Part shown: positions 25,977-34,391 of the stretch, piece after piece
Numbering within the stretch: the first letter of the stretch is position 1
Layout: each line of letters starts with the position of its first letter
Origin: JAJZJT01 sp964610905
GTDB lineage: Bacteria; Actinomycetota; Acidimicrobiia; Acidimicrobiales; RAAP-2
Direction of reading: 5' to 3'
Length of the DNA: 64,000 nt
NCBI GenBank assembly: GCA_964610905.1
Contig: CAZSYT010000001.1
Coordinates: forward strand, 1-64,000
Program-made: the position numbers and the translations under genes
The notes under the pieces: model-generated
What the model was told of the DNA's origin: nothing
The model's database searches: none
Seen by the model: only the letters and a program-made list of their open reading frames with translations

Positions 25977-27646
25977 ACAGCGCTGGTCAGGATCGCACGG
26001 ACCATGCCCACACCAGGGACGACGGTGAACCCGGTCGGGCCGGCCCCGACGCGGACCTCCGAACCTCCAGTGGCATCGTGGTGCGGCCGACGTACACCCC
26101 CCGGGACCTCGAGGAGCGGGGTTGGGACTGGCAGCGCGACATCGGCGTCCCCGGCGCACCTCCCTTCACCCGTGGGTTCACCGCGGAGGGCTACCGACGA
26201 GAGCCCTGGAAGCTCGAGATGTACGCCGGCTTCGGAACGGCGGACGACGCCAACGAGCGATACCGGTTCCTCATCGAACAGGGCAGCACCGGGGGCGTGT
26301 CCATGGCCCTCGACCTGCCCACCCAGATCGGCCTCGACTCGGACCACCCGCTGGCCCGGATGGAGGTCGGTCAGACAGGGGTGGCCATCTCGTCCCTGGC
26401 CGACGTCGAGCGGATCTTCGACGGCATCCCCCTCGACAAGGTGGGCCACGTCTTCACGACGGCCAACTGCATCGGTCCCCTGGCCGCCGCCTGGTTCTTG
26501 GCCCTGGCTCGCAAGCAGGGCGTGCCGACGTCGGCCTTCACGGTGCAGATCCAGAACGACCCGATCAAGGAGTACATCGCCCGCGGCACGCAGTTCGTGC
26601 CGATCGAGGCGTCGGTGCGCCTGGCCACCGACATGGTGCAGTACGTGGCCGAGCAGGCACCCACCTGGCTCCCTATCAGCATCTCGGGGTCGCACATGAA
26701 GCAGGCAGGTGCGTCGTGCGTCCAAGAGGCGGCGTTCACGGTCTGCAACGGCATCGCCTACGTCGAGGCCTGCCTGGCCAAGGGCATGCGCATCGACGAC
26801 TTCGGGGACCGGCTGGAGCTCCACTTCTGCACCGAGATGGACTTCTTCGAGGAGGTGGCCAAGTACCGGGCCGTGCGGGCGGTGTGGGCGGAACTGGTGC
26901 GGACCCGCTTCGGCGGCACCACCACCCAGGCGCAGCACCCTCGGCTGCACGCGGCCACCTCCGGCCGGCCGCTCACTGCCCAGCAGCCACTGAACAACAT
27001 CGCCCGGATCGCCCTGCAAATCCTCGCTCAGGTGCTCGGCGGCTGCGAACAGACCCGTACCGCCTCGTTCGACGAGGCGCTCGGCATCCCCACCGAGCTC
27101 GCGGCCCGCACCTCGATCCGGGCGAACCAGATCATCGCCTACGAGACCGGGGTCCCGTACACGGTCGACCCGCTCGGAGGTTCCTACTACGTCGAGTCGC
27201 TGACCTCCGACTTCCGTCAGGGGATCTTCGACGAGATCCGCCGCGTGGACGAGATGGGCGGAGCGGTGGAGGCCGCCAAGCGAGGCTATGTCCAGGGGAA
27301 GCTGGCCGACGGCGCCTACCAGGACCAGGTCGACGTCGACGCCGGGCGCAAGGTCATCGTCGGCGTCAATCGCTTCGTCGTCGACGAGGACACCAGGCTC
27401 CCGGTGTTCGAGCCCGACGCGGGAGCGATCGACCGCCAGGTGGCCAGGCTCCAGCGAGTCCGCAGCGACCGTGACGAGGCGCGCGTGGTCGAAGCCCTCG
27501 ACGAGCTGCGTGCCGCGTGCAGAGGTGGCGACAACGTGATGCCGGCCGTGCTCGACTGCGTCGAGGCCTACGCCACCACCGGCGAGGTGGCACACGTCTG
27601 GCGCGAAGTCTTCGGGGAGTACACGAGCGACATGGCGCGGCTGTGA
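25973..27646 (+). CDS. B12-dependent acyl-CoA mutase, large (substrate) subunit
   Basis: A 557-residue TIM-barrel subunit of the methylmalonyl-CoA mutase family without the B12 domain. The CoA-channel and radical site are recognisable: MYAGFGTADDAN (Tyr84, matching MCM Tyr89), QIQNDPIKEYIARGT (Arg204, matching the carboxylate-binding Arg207), ISGSHMKQAGAS (His241 matching His244), TSGRPLTAQQPLNN and DPLGGSYYVE. Against known MCM, the residue before that His is Ser240 instead of Tyr, and SMALDLPTQIG replaces the usual AFD-PT strand. The Tyr/Arg pair favours a substrate with a second carboxylate over isobutyryl-type acids, but the pocket is not that of a standard enzyme. Confidence 0.9.
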   Translation: MNSAGQDRTDHAHTRDDGEPGRAGPDADLRTSSGIVVRPTYTPRDLEERGWDWQRDIGVPGAPPFTRGFTAEGYRREPWKLEMYAGFGTADDANERYRFLIEQGSTGGVSMALDLPTQIGLDSDHPLARMEVGQTGVAISSLADVERIFDGIPLDKVGHVFTTANCIGPLAAAWFLALARKQGVPTSAFTVQIQNDPIKEYIARGTQFVPIEASVRLATDMVQYVAEQAPTWLPISISGSHMKQAGASCVQEAAFTVCNGIAYVEACLAKGMRIDDFGDRLELHFCTEMDFFEEVAKYRAVRAVWAELVRTRFGGTTTQAQHPRLHAATSGRPLTAQQPLNNIARIALQILAQVLGGCEQTRTASFDEALGIPTELAARTSIRANQIIAYETGVPYTVDPLGGSYYVESLTSDFRQGIFDEIRRVDEMGGAVEAAKRGYVQGKLADGAYQDQVDVDAGRKVIVGVNRFVVDEDTRLPVFEPDAGAIDRQVARLQRVRSDRDEARVVEALDELRAACRGGDNVMPAVLDCVEAYATTGEVAHVWREVFGEYTSDMARL

Positions 27647-28104
27647 TGGGACCGGTGCAGGAGGGCCTCGGGGCCGAGGCCCAGGGTCCGGAGGTGATCC
27701 GGGTGGTGGTCGCCAAGGTCGGACTGGACGGTCACGACCGGGGGGCCAAGGTCATCGCACGCGGCCTGCGGGACGCGGGCATGGAAGTCATCTACACGGG
27801 CCTGCGGCGCACTCCCGACGAGCTGGCCGAGATCGTGCTGCAGGAGGATGCCGACGTCCTCGGCCTGAGCATCCTCTCCGGCGCCGTCTACCCGCTGTGC
27901 GCAGGCGTCATGGAAGCTCTCGAGCAGCGCGGGCTCGACGACGTCGTCGTGGTCGTCGGCGGGATCGTGTCGTCGCCCCAGCTCCAGGAGCGTCTGCGGT
28001 CCATCGGCATCGAGGGGTGCTTCGGGCCCGGGACCGCCCTGCCCGACGTCGCCCGTCTCACCCGGCAGCAGGTGGCCGCCCGCCGGGGCGATGCCGGCTT
28101 CTGA
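27646..28104 (+). CDS. B12-dependent acyl-CoA mutase, small cobalamin-binding subunit
   Basis: A 152-residue flavodoxin-like cobalamin domain. The base-off signature is GLDGHDRGAK, with His30 as the lower cobalt ligand, followed by LSILSGAV and VVVGGIV that hold the nucleotide tail. The ATG at 27646 shares one base with the TGA of the large subunit (TGATG). Split large/small organisation is that of isobutyryl-, hydroxyisobutyryl- and pivalyl-CoA mutases. Last gene of the tight operon; a 326-base gap follows. Confidence 0.93.
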   Translation: MGPVQEGLGAEAQGPEVIRVVVAKVGLDGHDRGAKVIARGLRDAGMEVIYTGLRRTPDELAEIVLQEDADVLGLSILSGAVYPLCAGVMEALEQRGLDDVVVVVGGIVSSPQLQERLRSIGIEGCFGPGTALPDVARLTRQQVAARRGDAGF

Positions 28105-28430
28105 GCACGGACACCGAGGAACGGGAGGACGGAGGTGGAGGTGCCTGGGCAAGGGACCACGACGCCGGCTCGGCACGGGAGCCCCGCGGCGCACACGCTG
28201 TCGACCCCCTCCGAGCACGACGCGTCGTCGCCGGAGACGGGCGCCCGATCGGCTGGGTGCTGCGACGCCGTCGGCACCGATCGAAGGGCCGAGGCCCCGG
28301 CGGCCCCCGTCGCCGCCGCCCGCGGACCGTTCGGAGCGGCGGTGGCGCGGCCTGCGGCCCTCGCCATGGAGCGGGCCGTGCGCACGAGGTCGCACTGGCG
28401 CCAGGCGGTGCGGCGCCAGGCGGTGCGACG
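28105..28430. other. 326-base gap with a 15-bp tandem duplication
   Basis: The gap separates the mutase small subunit and the dehydrogenase fusion. An open frame 28135-28434 exists but its product is low-complexity and I do not count it as a gene. Two identical 15-bp units (GGCGCCAGGCGGTGC at 28397-28411 and 28412-28426) end four bases before the next ATG, where a ribosome site would be expected; no clear Shine-Dalgarno sequence is present. Confidence 0.5.
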
Positions 28431-30671
28431 ATGAGCGGGCTTCGCTTGGCGCCGACCTCGCCGACGGAGGACGAGGAGGAGCTCAGGCGTCAGGTGCGGA
28501 GCTTCCTGGCCGCCGAGCTCCCGCCCGGTCGCTACCGACCCGGCCTCGGCATGGATGCCGACCACGATCCGACGTTCTCCCGCGCTCTCGCCGCCCGTGG
28601 CTGGGTCGGCATGGCGATACCGCCCGAGTACGGGGGCTCGGGGCGGAGCCCGATGGACCGCCACATCGTCGCCGAGGAGCTCCTCGCCGCAGGAGCTCCG
28701 GTGGCAGCCCACTGGGTGGCGGACCGTCAGACGGCTCCGACGCTCCTCGCCTACGGCACCGAAGAGCAGAAGCGCCGGTACCTCCCGGCCATTGCCGCCG
28801 GCGAGTGCTACTTCTCGATCGGCATGTCGGAGCCCGACGCCGGTTCCGACCTGGCCGCGGTGCGCACCCGCGCTACCGAGGTGGACGGCGGCTGGTCCTT
28901 GCACGGCACCAAGATCTGGACGACCAACGCGCACCGGAACCACTTCATCGTGGTCCTGTGCCGTACCTCTCCGCCGGGGGACGACCGTCACCACGGCCTC
29001 TCCCAGCTGATCGTCGACCTCGCCGCTCCCGGCGTCCGCGTCAGCCCCATCCGCACGCTCGACGGCCGGCACCACGTCAACGAGGTGGTGTTCGAGGACG
29101 TGCTCGTCCCCCACGAGCAGGTGCTGGGGGACGTCGGCATGGGGTGGGTGCAGGTGACTTCCGAGCTGTCCTTCGAGCGGTCCGGTCCCGACCGCTACCT
29201 CTCCGCCTGGCAGCTGCTCGTCCACCTCCTGGCGGAGGACGCCGACGCCGCGTCCCGCCAGGAAGAGCAGGTCGGCGCGCTCGTCGGGCGAACGTGGGCG
29301 GTGCGTCAGCTGTCGCTGTCGGTCGCCCGGGCGCTCCACGAGGGGCGGTCGCCTGCCGTCGAGGCGGCGATCGTGAAGGACCTCGGGACGACACTGGAGC
29401 AGCAGGTCGTCGCCGCCGTCCAGCGCATCACCGACCGCGAGGTCGACGGCGACGCCGAAGGAGGGCTCGAGGGCCTCCTGGGCCTGGCGACCAAGCTCGC
29501 CCCTGCCTACACCATCCGAGGCGGCACCACCGAGGTGCTGCGATCGGTCGCCGCCAAGTCGCTCCGGGAGCGTCCGAGCAGGGGCGCGGGATCAGGCGAC
29601 CTCCTCTCGGCGACGCTCGAGCGAATCTTCGAGCACCACGGTGGCCTGGACGAGCGACGTGGTCGTGACGCCGCGAGCTGGACCGAACGCTGCTGGCGGA
29701 GCCTCGAGGACGCCGGGCTGACGCGGATCGGGGTGCCCGAAGCGGTGGGTGGCGCGGGCGGTGAGCTCGTGGATGCCTGCACGCTGGCGCTCCTCGCCGG
29801 TCGTCACGGGGTGGCGCTTCCCCTGGCCGAGGGGACGCTCGTCGGAGGCTGGCTCGCCGGCGTGGCCGGGATCGCGCTCCCCGACGGGCCGATCTCCGTG
29901 GCCCACGGCGGCGTCGACGACGTCGTCGTGGCCGACGGGCGGGCCAGCGGGGTCCTCCGACGCGTGCCCTGGGGGAGCATGGCAGCCGGCGTGCTCACCG
30001 TGGCGACGTCCGACGGCAGCCCGGTGGCCGTCCTCCTCGATCCGGCCGATGCCACGGTGCAGCGGGGCTCGAACCTCGCCGGCGAGGCCCGAGACACCTT
30101 GCGGTTCGACGGCGTTGCCACGCCCTCCGCCCGCGTGGCACCGGTCCCACGAGAAGCGGTCGCGGAGCTGACTCTGCGCGGTGCGTTGGCCCGGGCGCTC
30201 ATGATCGCCGGTGGCATGCAGGCCGTCGCCGACCTGACCATCGACTACGCCGCGGAGCGTCGACAGTTCGGCCGGCCGATCGTCGCGTTCCAGGCGGTGG
30301 CACATCGGCTGGTGCAGCTCGTCGCCGAGAGCGAGCTCGTGGGGTGTGCCACAGCTGCGGCGGCCGAACGGTTCTCCCGGGTCGGCCCCGACGCCGCGTT
30401 CGAAGTGGCGGTCGCCAAGTCCGTAGCCTCCATCGGAGCGGGCGTCGTCGCCGCCCACGCTCATCAGGTCCACGGCGCCGTCGGCATGACCGAGGAGCAC
30501 CCGCTCCACCACCTGACCAGCCGCCTGTGGTCGTGGCGCCAGGAGTGGGGCTCCGAGCGGCGGTGGGCCGCCGTCGTGGGCGAGGAGGCGATCCTCGCCG
30601 GCCCGGACGAGCTGTGGGCGCGGGTCACCCGGTCGCCGGCCGCCCGCCCCGGACGAAGCCCGGGCAGCTGA
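28431..30671 (+). CDS. double acyl-CoA dehydrogenase fusion
   Basis: A 746-residue protein with two FAD-type acyl-CoA dehydrogenase units joined head to tail. Unit 1 (about 1-385) has VGMAIPPEYGGSG, SIGMSEPDAGSDLAA, ELSFERSGPDRY and the C-terminal IRGGTTEVLR. Unit 2 (about 390-746) has GVPEAVGGAGGE, a reduced middle domain, YAAERRQFGRPIVAFQAVAH and QVHGAVGMTEEHPLH. Unit 2 lacks the usual middle-domain substrate motifs. The pairing mirrors the alpha/beta heterodimers used in steroid side-chain oxidation, where one half-site is catalytic, here in one chain. Predicted to desaturate the CoA ester produced by the upstream mutase pathway. Confidence 0.85.
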   Translation: MSGLRLAPTSPTEDEEELRRQVRSFLAAELPPGRYRPGLGMDADHDPTFSRALAARGWVGMAIPPEYGGSGRSPMDRHIVAEELLAAGAPVAAHWVADRQTAPTLLAYGTEEQKRRYLPAIAAGECYFSIGMSEPDAGSDLAAVRTRATEVDGGWSLHGTKIWTTNAHRNHFIVVLCRTSPPGDDRHHGLSQLIVDLAAPGVRVSPIRTLDGRHHVNEVVFEDVLVPHEQVLGDVGMGWVQVTSELSFERSGPDRYLSAWQLLVHLLAEDADAASRQEEQVGALVGRTWAVRQLSLSVARALHEGRSPAVEAAIVKDLGTTLEQQVVAAVQRITDREVDGDAEGGLEGLLGLATKLAPAYTIRGGTTEVLRSVAAKSLRERPSRGAGSGDLLSATLERIFEHHGGLDERRGRDAASWTERCWRSLEDAGLTRIGVPEAVGGAGGELVDACTLALLAGRHGVALPLAEGTLVGGWLAGVAGIALPDGPISVAHGGVDDVVVADGRASGVLRRVPWGSMAAGVLTVATSDGSPVAVLLDPADATVQRGSNLAGEARDTLRFDGVATPSARVAPVPREAVAELTLRGALARALMIAGGMQAVADLTIDYAAERRQFGRPIVAFQAVAHRLVQLVAESELVGCATAAAAERFSRVGPDAAFEVAVAKSVASIGAGVVAAHAHQVHGAVGMTEEHPLHHLTSRLWSWRQEWGSERRWAAVVGEEAILAGPDELWARVTRSPAARPGRSPGS

Positions 30672-30900
30672 CGGGCCGCCCCTGGCGCACGACGCGCGAA
30701 CCGGCTCGCGCCGGGGCTCGGCGCCCTGGGGTGAACCCCGCTGGCCGAGCGGGCGCCCGCTCCACCTCCTCCCGAAGCACGCCGTGGGACGGATCGCCGT
30801 CGACCCGCACGAGACGCCGAACGCCAGCCCGAGGAGCACGAGCCCTATGCTTGGCGGTCGGCCGGCAGAAGTCGGCCGAGCACGAGAGGGTTCGACGCCG

Positions 30901-31890
30901 ATGTCGACGGTGCAGACGGCGGTATCGGTCGCCGGGCTGGTGAAGTCGTACGGGGAGGTGCAGGCGGTGCGGGGCATCGACCTGCAGGTCGCCCCCGGGG
31001 AGACCTTCGGGTTCCTCGGACCGAACGGGGCGGGCAAGTCGACGACCATCGGCATGCTGTGCACCCTGGTCACGCCGTCGGGCGGGCAGGCGTCGGTCGC
31101 CGGCTTCGACGTGGTGCGCCAACGCGACGAGGTGCGCCGCCACATCGGGCTGGTGTTCCAGGACCCGACCTTGGACGGCTACCTGAGTGCCTTGCGCAAC
31201 CTGAGGCTGCACGCCGAGCTCTACGGCGTCCCCCGCGCCGGCTTGGAGGACCGCATGCGCCAAGTGCTCGAGATGGTGGGGTTGTGGGACCGGCGCAAGA
31301 GCAAGGTCGCCACCTTCTCGGGCGGGATGAAGCGGCGCCTGGAGATCGCCCGGGGGCTGCTGCACTCTCCCCGGGTGCTGTTCCTCGACGAGCCGACCGT
31401 CGGGCTCGACCCACAGACCCGGGCGCTCATCTGGTCCTACATCGGCGAGCTGAAGCGGAGCGAGGACATCACCATCTTCATGACCACCCACTACATGGAC
31501 GAGGCCGAGTACTGCGACCGGATCGCCATCATCGACCACGGCCGGATCATCGCCCTGGACACGCCCGAGGCGTTGAAGGCCTCGGTCGGCAAGGACCGGG
31601 TCCAGATCCGCACCAGCGACGACACCACCGCCATCGACGGCCTCCACGAGCGCTTCGGCCTCGAGGCGGTCCTGGCCGAGGGCATGGTGACCTTCGCCGT
31701 CGAGTCCGGGGAGCAGTTCGTGCCCCGGCTGTTCGGGGAGCTGCCGGTGGCCATCCTCTCGGTGAGCGTGGCCAGGCCAACCCTCGACGACGTCTTCATG
31801 TCCTACACCGGCACGACCATCCGCGACGCCGAGGCGTCGGCAACCGAGCGGAGCCGCGACGTCATGGCCCGCTTCACCGCCCGGCGGTGA
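30901..31890 (+). CDS. ABC exporter ATP-binding protein (DrrA-like)
   Basis: A 329-residue ATPase of the ABC-2 type. Walker A GPNGAGKSTT, Q-loop VFQDPTLDGYLS, signature TFSGGMKRRLEIARG, Walker B RVLFLDEPTVGLDP and the H-loop TTHYMDEAEYC are all present, plus the DrrA-family C-terminal domain (VSVARPTLDDVFMSYTG). With the permease encoded five bases later it should export a lipid or drug-like compound. The start at 30901 (MSTVQT) is preferred over the in-frame ATG at 30784 because the extra residues are not family-like. Confidence 0.93.
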   Translation: MSTVQTAVSVAGLVKSYGEVQAVRGIDLQVAPGETFGFLGPNGAGKSTTIGMLCTLVTPSGGQASVAGFDVVRQRDEVRRHIGLVFQDPTLDGYLSALRNLRLHAELYGVPRAGLEDRMRQVLEMVGLWDRRKSKVATFSGGMKRRLEIARGLLHSPRVLFLDEPTVGLDPQTRALIWSYIGELKRSEDITIFMTTHYMDEAEYCDRIAIIDHGRIIALDTPEALKASVGKDRVQIRTSDDTTAIDGLHERFGLEAVLAEGMVTFAVESGEQFVPRLFGELPVAILSVSVARPTLDDVFMSYTGTTIRDAEASATERSRDVMARFTARR

Positions 31891-31895
31891 GGTCC

Positions 31896-32774
31896 ATGGC
31901 CAGCACGACCACGGCGCCGACCAGCTCGCCTCCGGTCGAGGTTCGCGTGGCGCGCCGCACCCGCGGCAGCGAGCTGCGGGCCGTCAGGATCGTCTGGGAA
32001 CGCGAGGTCGTCCGCTTCTTCAGTGACCGGCTGCGGATCGTCACCTCGCTGGTGCAGCCACTGCTGTTCCTGTTCGTGCTGGGGACCGGGCTCTCGCAGC
32101 TGACGTCGGGCTTCTCCGGTGGGCTGTCCCTGCGCACCTTCCTGTACCCGGGCATCTTGGCCATGGCCGTGCTGTTCACCGCGTTGTTCGCCGCCGCCTC
32201 GATCGTGTGGGACCGCGAGTTCGGCTTCCTGCGCGAGATGCTGGTCGCCCCGGTGCGCCGGAGCTCCGTCGTGATCGGCAAGTGCCTGGGCGGGGCGACC
32301 GTCGCCGGGTTCCAGGGGATCATCGTCATCGCCCTGGCAGGGCTGGTCGGCGTGCCCTACGCCCCGCTGTTGATGCTGGAGGTGTTCGGCATCCAGCTCC
32401 TGCTGGCGTTCACCATCACCGCCTTCGGGGTGATGATGTCGGCCCGCATCAAGCAGATGCAGTCGTTCATGGCGCTCACCCAGATGCTGGTGCTCCCCCT
32501 GTACTTCCTGTCGGGCGCGATGTTCCCGGCCTCGCACCTGCCGACCTGGCTGACGGTGCTCAACCGCATCGACCCACTGACCTATGCCGTCGTCCCCATC
32601 CGCCACCTGGTCTTCGCCCACCTGCACCTGTCGCCGCTGGTCCGGGCCCGGCTCGACGCCGGGGTGAGCTGGGCCGGCTGGCAGGTCCCCACCTTTGTGC
32701 AGATCGCCATGGTGGCCGTCTTCGGCCTCGGGCTGCTGGCGGTGGCGGTCCTCTCGTTCAGCCGAAGCGAATGA
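31896..32774 (+). CDS. ABC-2 type exporter permease (DrrB-like)
   Basis: A 292-residue inner-membrane protein with six predicted helices (about residues 52-70, 88-108, 130-155, 160-182, 195-215, 265-288). Family segments include VWDREFGFLREMLVAPVRRSSVVIGK between helices 2 and 3 (residues about 108-133), and PLYFLSGAMFPASHLP before the last loop. It pairs with the ATPase five bases upstream. Confidence 0.92.
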   Translation: MASTTTAPTSSPPVEVRVARRTRGSELRAVRIVWEREVVRFFSDRLRIVTSLVQPLLFLFVLGTGLSQLTSGFSGGLSLRTFLYPGILAMAVLFTALFAAASIVWDREFGFLREMLVAPVRRSSVVIGKCLGGATVAGFQGIIVIALAGLVGVPYAPLLMLEVFGIQLLLAFTITAFGVMMSARIKQMQSFMALTQMLVLPLYFLSGAMFPASHLPTWLTVLNRIDPLTYAVVPIRHLVFAHLHLSPLVRARLDAGVSWAGWQVPTFVQIAMVAVFGLGLLAVAVLSFSRSE

Positions 32775-32811
32775 CCCTGCGAGAGCCGACGCGATCAGCC
32801 GCCCCGCGGCA

Positions 32812-32858
32812 GTGACCGGGCAGTCGGCTGCGCGTCGCCTCGCGCACCGCCCGGTCAC
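32812..32858 (+). terminator. long perfect 10-bp inverted repeat after the exporter operon
   Basis: GTGACCGGGC (32812-32821) is exactly complementary to GCCCGGTCAC (32849-32858) with a 27-base loop, 38 bases after the permease stop. The rest of the 315-base gap to 33090 shows nothing else. A terminator role is inferred from position; it could also be an operator. Confidence 0.45.
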
Positions 32859-33089
32859 CCGGCCACCTGGGCCCGGACGGGGGCGTGCGTGCCGGTCGGG
32901 GACGGGAGCGCCCGCGGCGGCCCCCACGTGCCGCAGGCCAGCCCGCGGTCGCGTGCACGCACGGGTCCTCACCGGGAGCTCGAGCATGACCAGGTGCCGT
33001 GGTCGGTGCTCGAGGGCGAGCTCGGCGGTCCTCTCCGGGGACGAGAGCGGGCTGGCACAAGGGCGTGCCGGAGCGGCTGGCGACGGTGG

Positions 33090-33863
33090 TCACGCCGGGT
33101 CGGCGTGCGCGGCCTCGGCTGCGGAGCCCCGGGCCCTGCCTCGCCTGGTGAAGAAGCGTCCGATGCCGAGCGAGCCGACGATGCCCACCGCGACAGCGAC
33201 CAGGGGAAGGACCTGGTCGTAGTCGTAGGCGGTGGAGTACGTGGACCGGCGGACGACGAGCGCGGTGCCGGCCGCCTGGACGAGGAACAACACAGCCCAC
33301 AGGTAGCTGGTCACGTACATGCCGGAGCGGAAGTCGCCGTAGAGGTCCCACATCACGTCGAAATTCGCCATTCCCTCGTTGGTTCCGTCCGTGCCGTACC
33401 GCTGAGCCAGGTAGAACACGATCGGCTTGCGAGCGAAGAGGCACGATCCCAAGAAGATCAGCCCGACGAGGGCCGTCGTCGCGCAGTCCTTGTAGAGCAG
33501 GACCTTCGGGCTCGTGCTCCCGGCCACGGCGATGACCGCCGACACGGCAGTGAACGCGAAGATCGCGGCCGATGCCCCGCTGAACTTGCGCGCCCTGGCC
33601 CAGACCGCGATACCGCCCGCGATCGGGCCGACGCTGCCTGCCAGGTAGCTGGCCACGTCACTGGCGCCCATCCCCCGGGCGACATGGAACAACGCGAGGG
33701 CGCCGCCGATCTCGAGCACCGTGACAGCGGCGTTGAACCGCGCTCCCTTCCTGGGGGGATGCTCCTTCAGCTTCTGCGCGATCTCGTCGTGCACCGTCCG
33801 CCGGTCGGTCCCCGAGGGACGGTCGGTGGCGTCGCCTGTCACGGTGTCCTCGTCACTCGCCAA
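33090..33863 (-). CDS. VC0807-like integral membrane protein
   Basis: A 257-residue membrane protein of unknown function. After a charged N-terminus it has about five or six helices (near residues 45-62, 70-90, 98-118, 130-150, 180-205, 220-240). The loop FARKPIVFYLAQRYG after helix 4 and the W-D-LYGDFR segment resemble the uncharacterised VC0807 family. Nothing in the neighbourhood points to a role; it is 42 bases from the convergent-direction VOC gene on the same strand. Confidence 0.6.
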   Translation of the reverse strand: MASDEDTVTGDATDRPSGTDRRTVHDEIAQKLKEHPPRKGARFNAAVTVLEIGGALALFHVARGMGASDVASYLAGSVGPIAGGIAVWARARKFSGASAAIFAFTAVSAVIAVAGSTSPKVLLYKDCATTALVGLIFLGSCLFARKPIVFYLAQRYGTDGTNEGMANFDVMWDLYGDFRSGMYVTSYLWAVLFLVQAAGTALVVRRSTYSTAYDYDQVLPLVAVAVGIVGSLGIGRFFTRRGRARGSAAEAAHADPA

Positions 33864-33905
33864 GAGGTGGACGACCTTCTGCCGAACGCAGCCGCTGGGC
33901 TGTGC

Positions 33906-34337
33906 TCAGGGCTCCGGCATGTAGTCGATCATCCAACGGATCCCGTAGCGATCGAGCGTGACGCCCCAGTACGCACCCCACGGCATGTCGGCCATCGGAG
34001 ATCCTTCGGAGCCGCCGTCGGAGAGGGCTCCGTAGAGGCGGTCGGCGTCCTCCTTGCTGTCGACATCGAGGCAGATCGTCGTGTTGTTCCCGATGCGGGC
34101 TTCGTGGCCCGTCGAGGGGAGCAGGTCGGTCGCCATCAGCAGGTGGCCCGCCAGGATGGGGAGCTCGGCGTGCATGACGAGCTCCTGCTCCTCGGCGGGG
34201 AGCTCGCCGGAGCCCGGTCCGGGCATGTCGGAGAACCGGCTGAGCATGGTGAGCTCGGTTCCGAAGACCTCGGCGTAGAAGGAGAACGCCTCCTCGGCCC
34301 GACCCTGGAAGTTGAGGTACGTGCTGACTCGCGCCAC
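33906..34337 (-). CDS. VOC-superfamily protein, PhnB/glyoxalase-like
   Basis: A 143-residue beta-alpha-beta-beta-beta protein. Typical PhnB-like features are YLNFQGRAEEAFSFYAEVFG at the N-terminus (residues 5-24), MHAELPI, GNNTTICLDVDSKEDADRLYGALS and the closing WGAYWGVTLDRYGIRWMIDY. The metal-binding His of dioxygenases is not obvious, so the catalytic role is unclear. GTG start at 34337 with GGAAGGAG six bases before it. Confidence 0.82.
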   Translation of the reverse strand: MARVSTYLNFQGRAEEAFSFYAEVFGTELTMLSRFSDMPGPGSGELPAEEQELVMHAELPILAGHLLMATDLLPSTGHEARIGNNTTICLDVDSKEDADRLYGALSDGGSEGSPMADMPWGAYWGVTLDRYGIRWMIDYMPEP

Positions 34338-34391
34338 CCCCGGCTCCTTCCTCCGAGTGCCTCCTCGGCACCACCGTCGTCGTCCCCCCGA

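Noticed and set aside
28135..28434. Open frame of 99 codons that would overlap the dehydrogenase fusion by ATGA
   Set aside because: Product is Ala/Arg/Pro low complexity, contains the 15-bp duplication as RQAVRR and matches no family; treated as gap.
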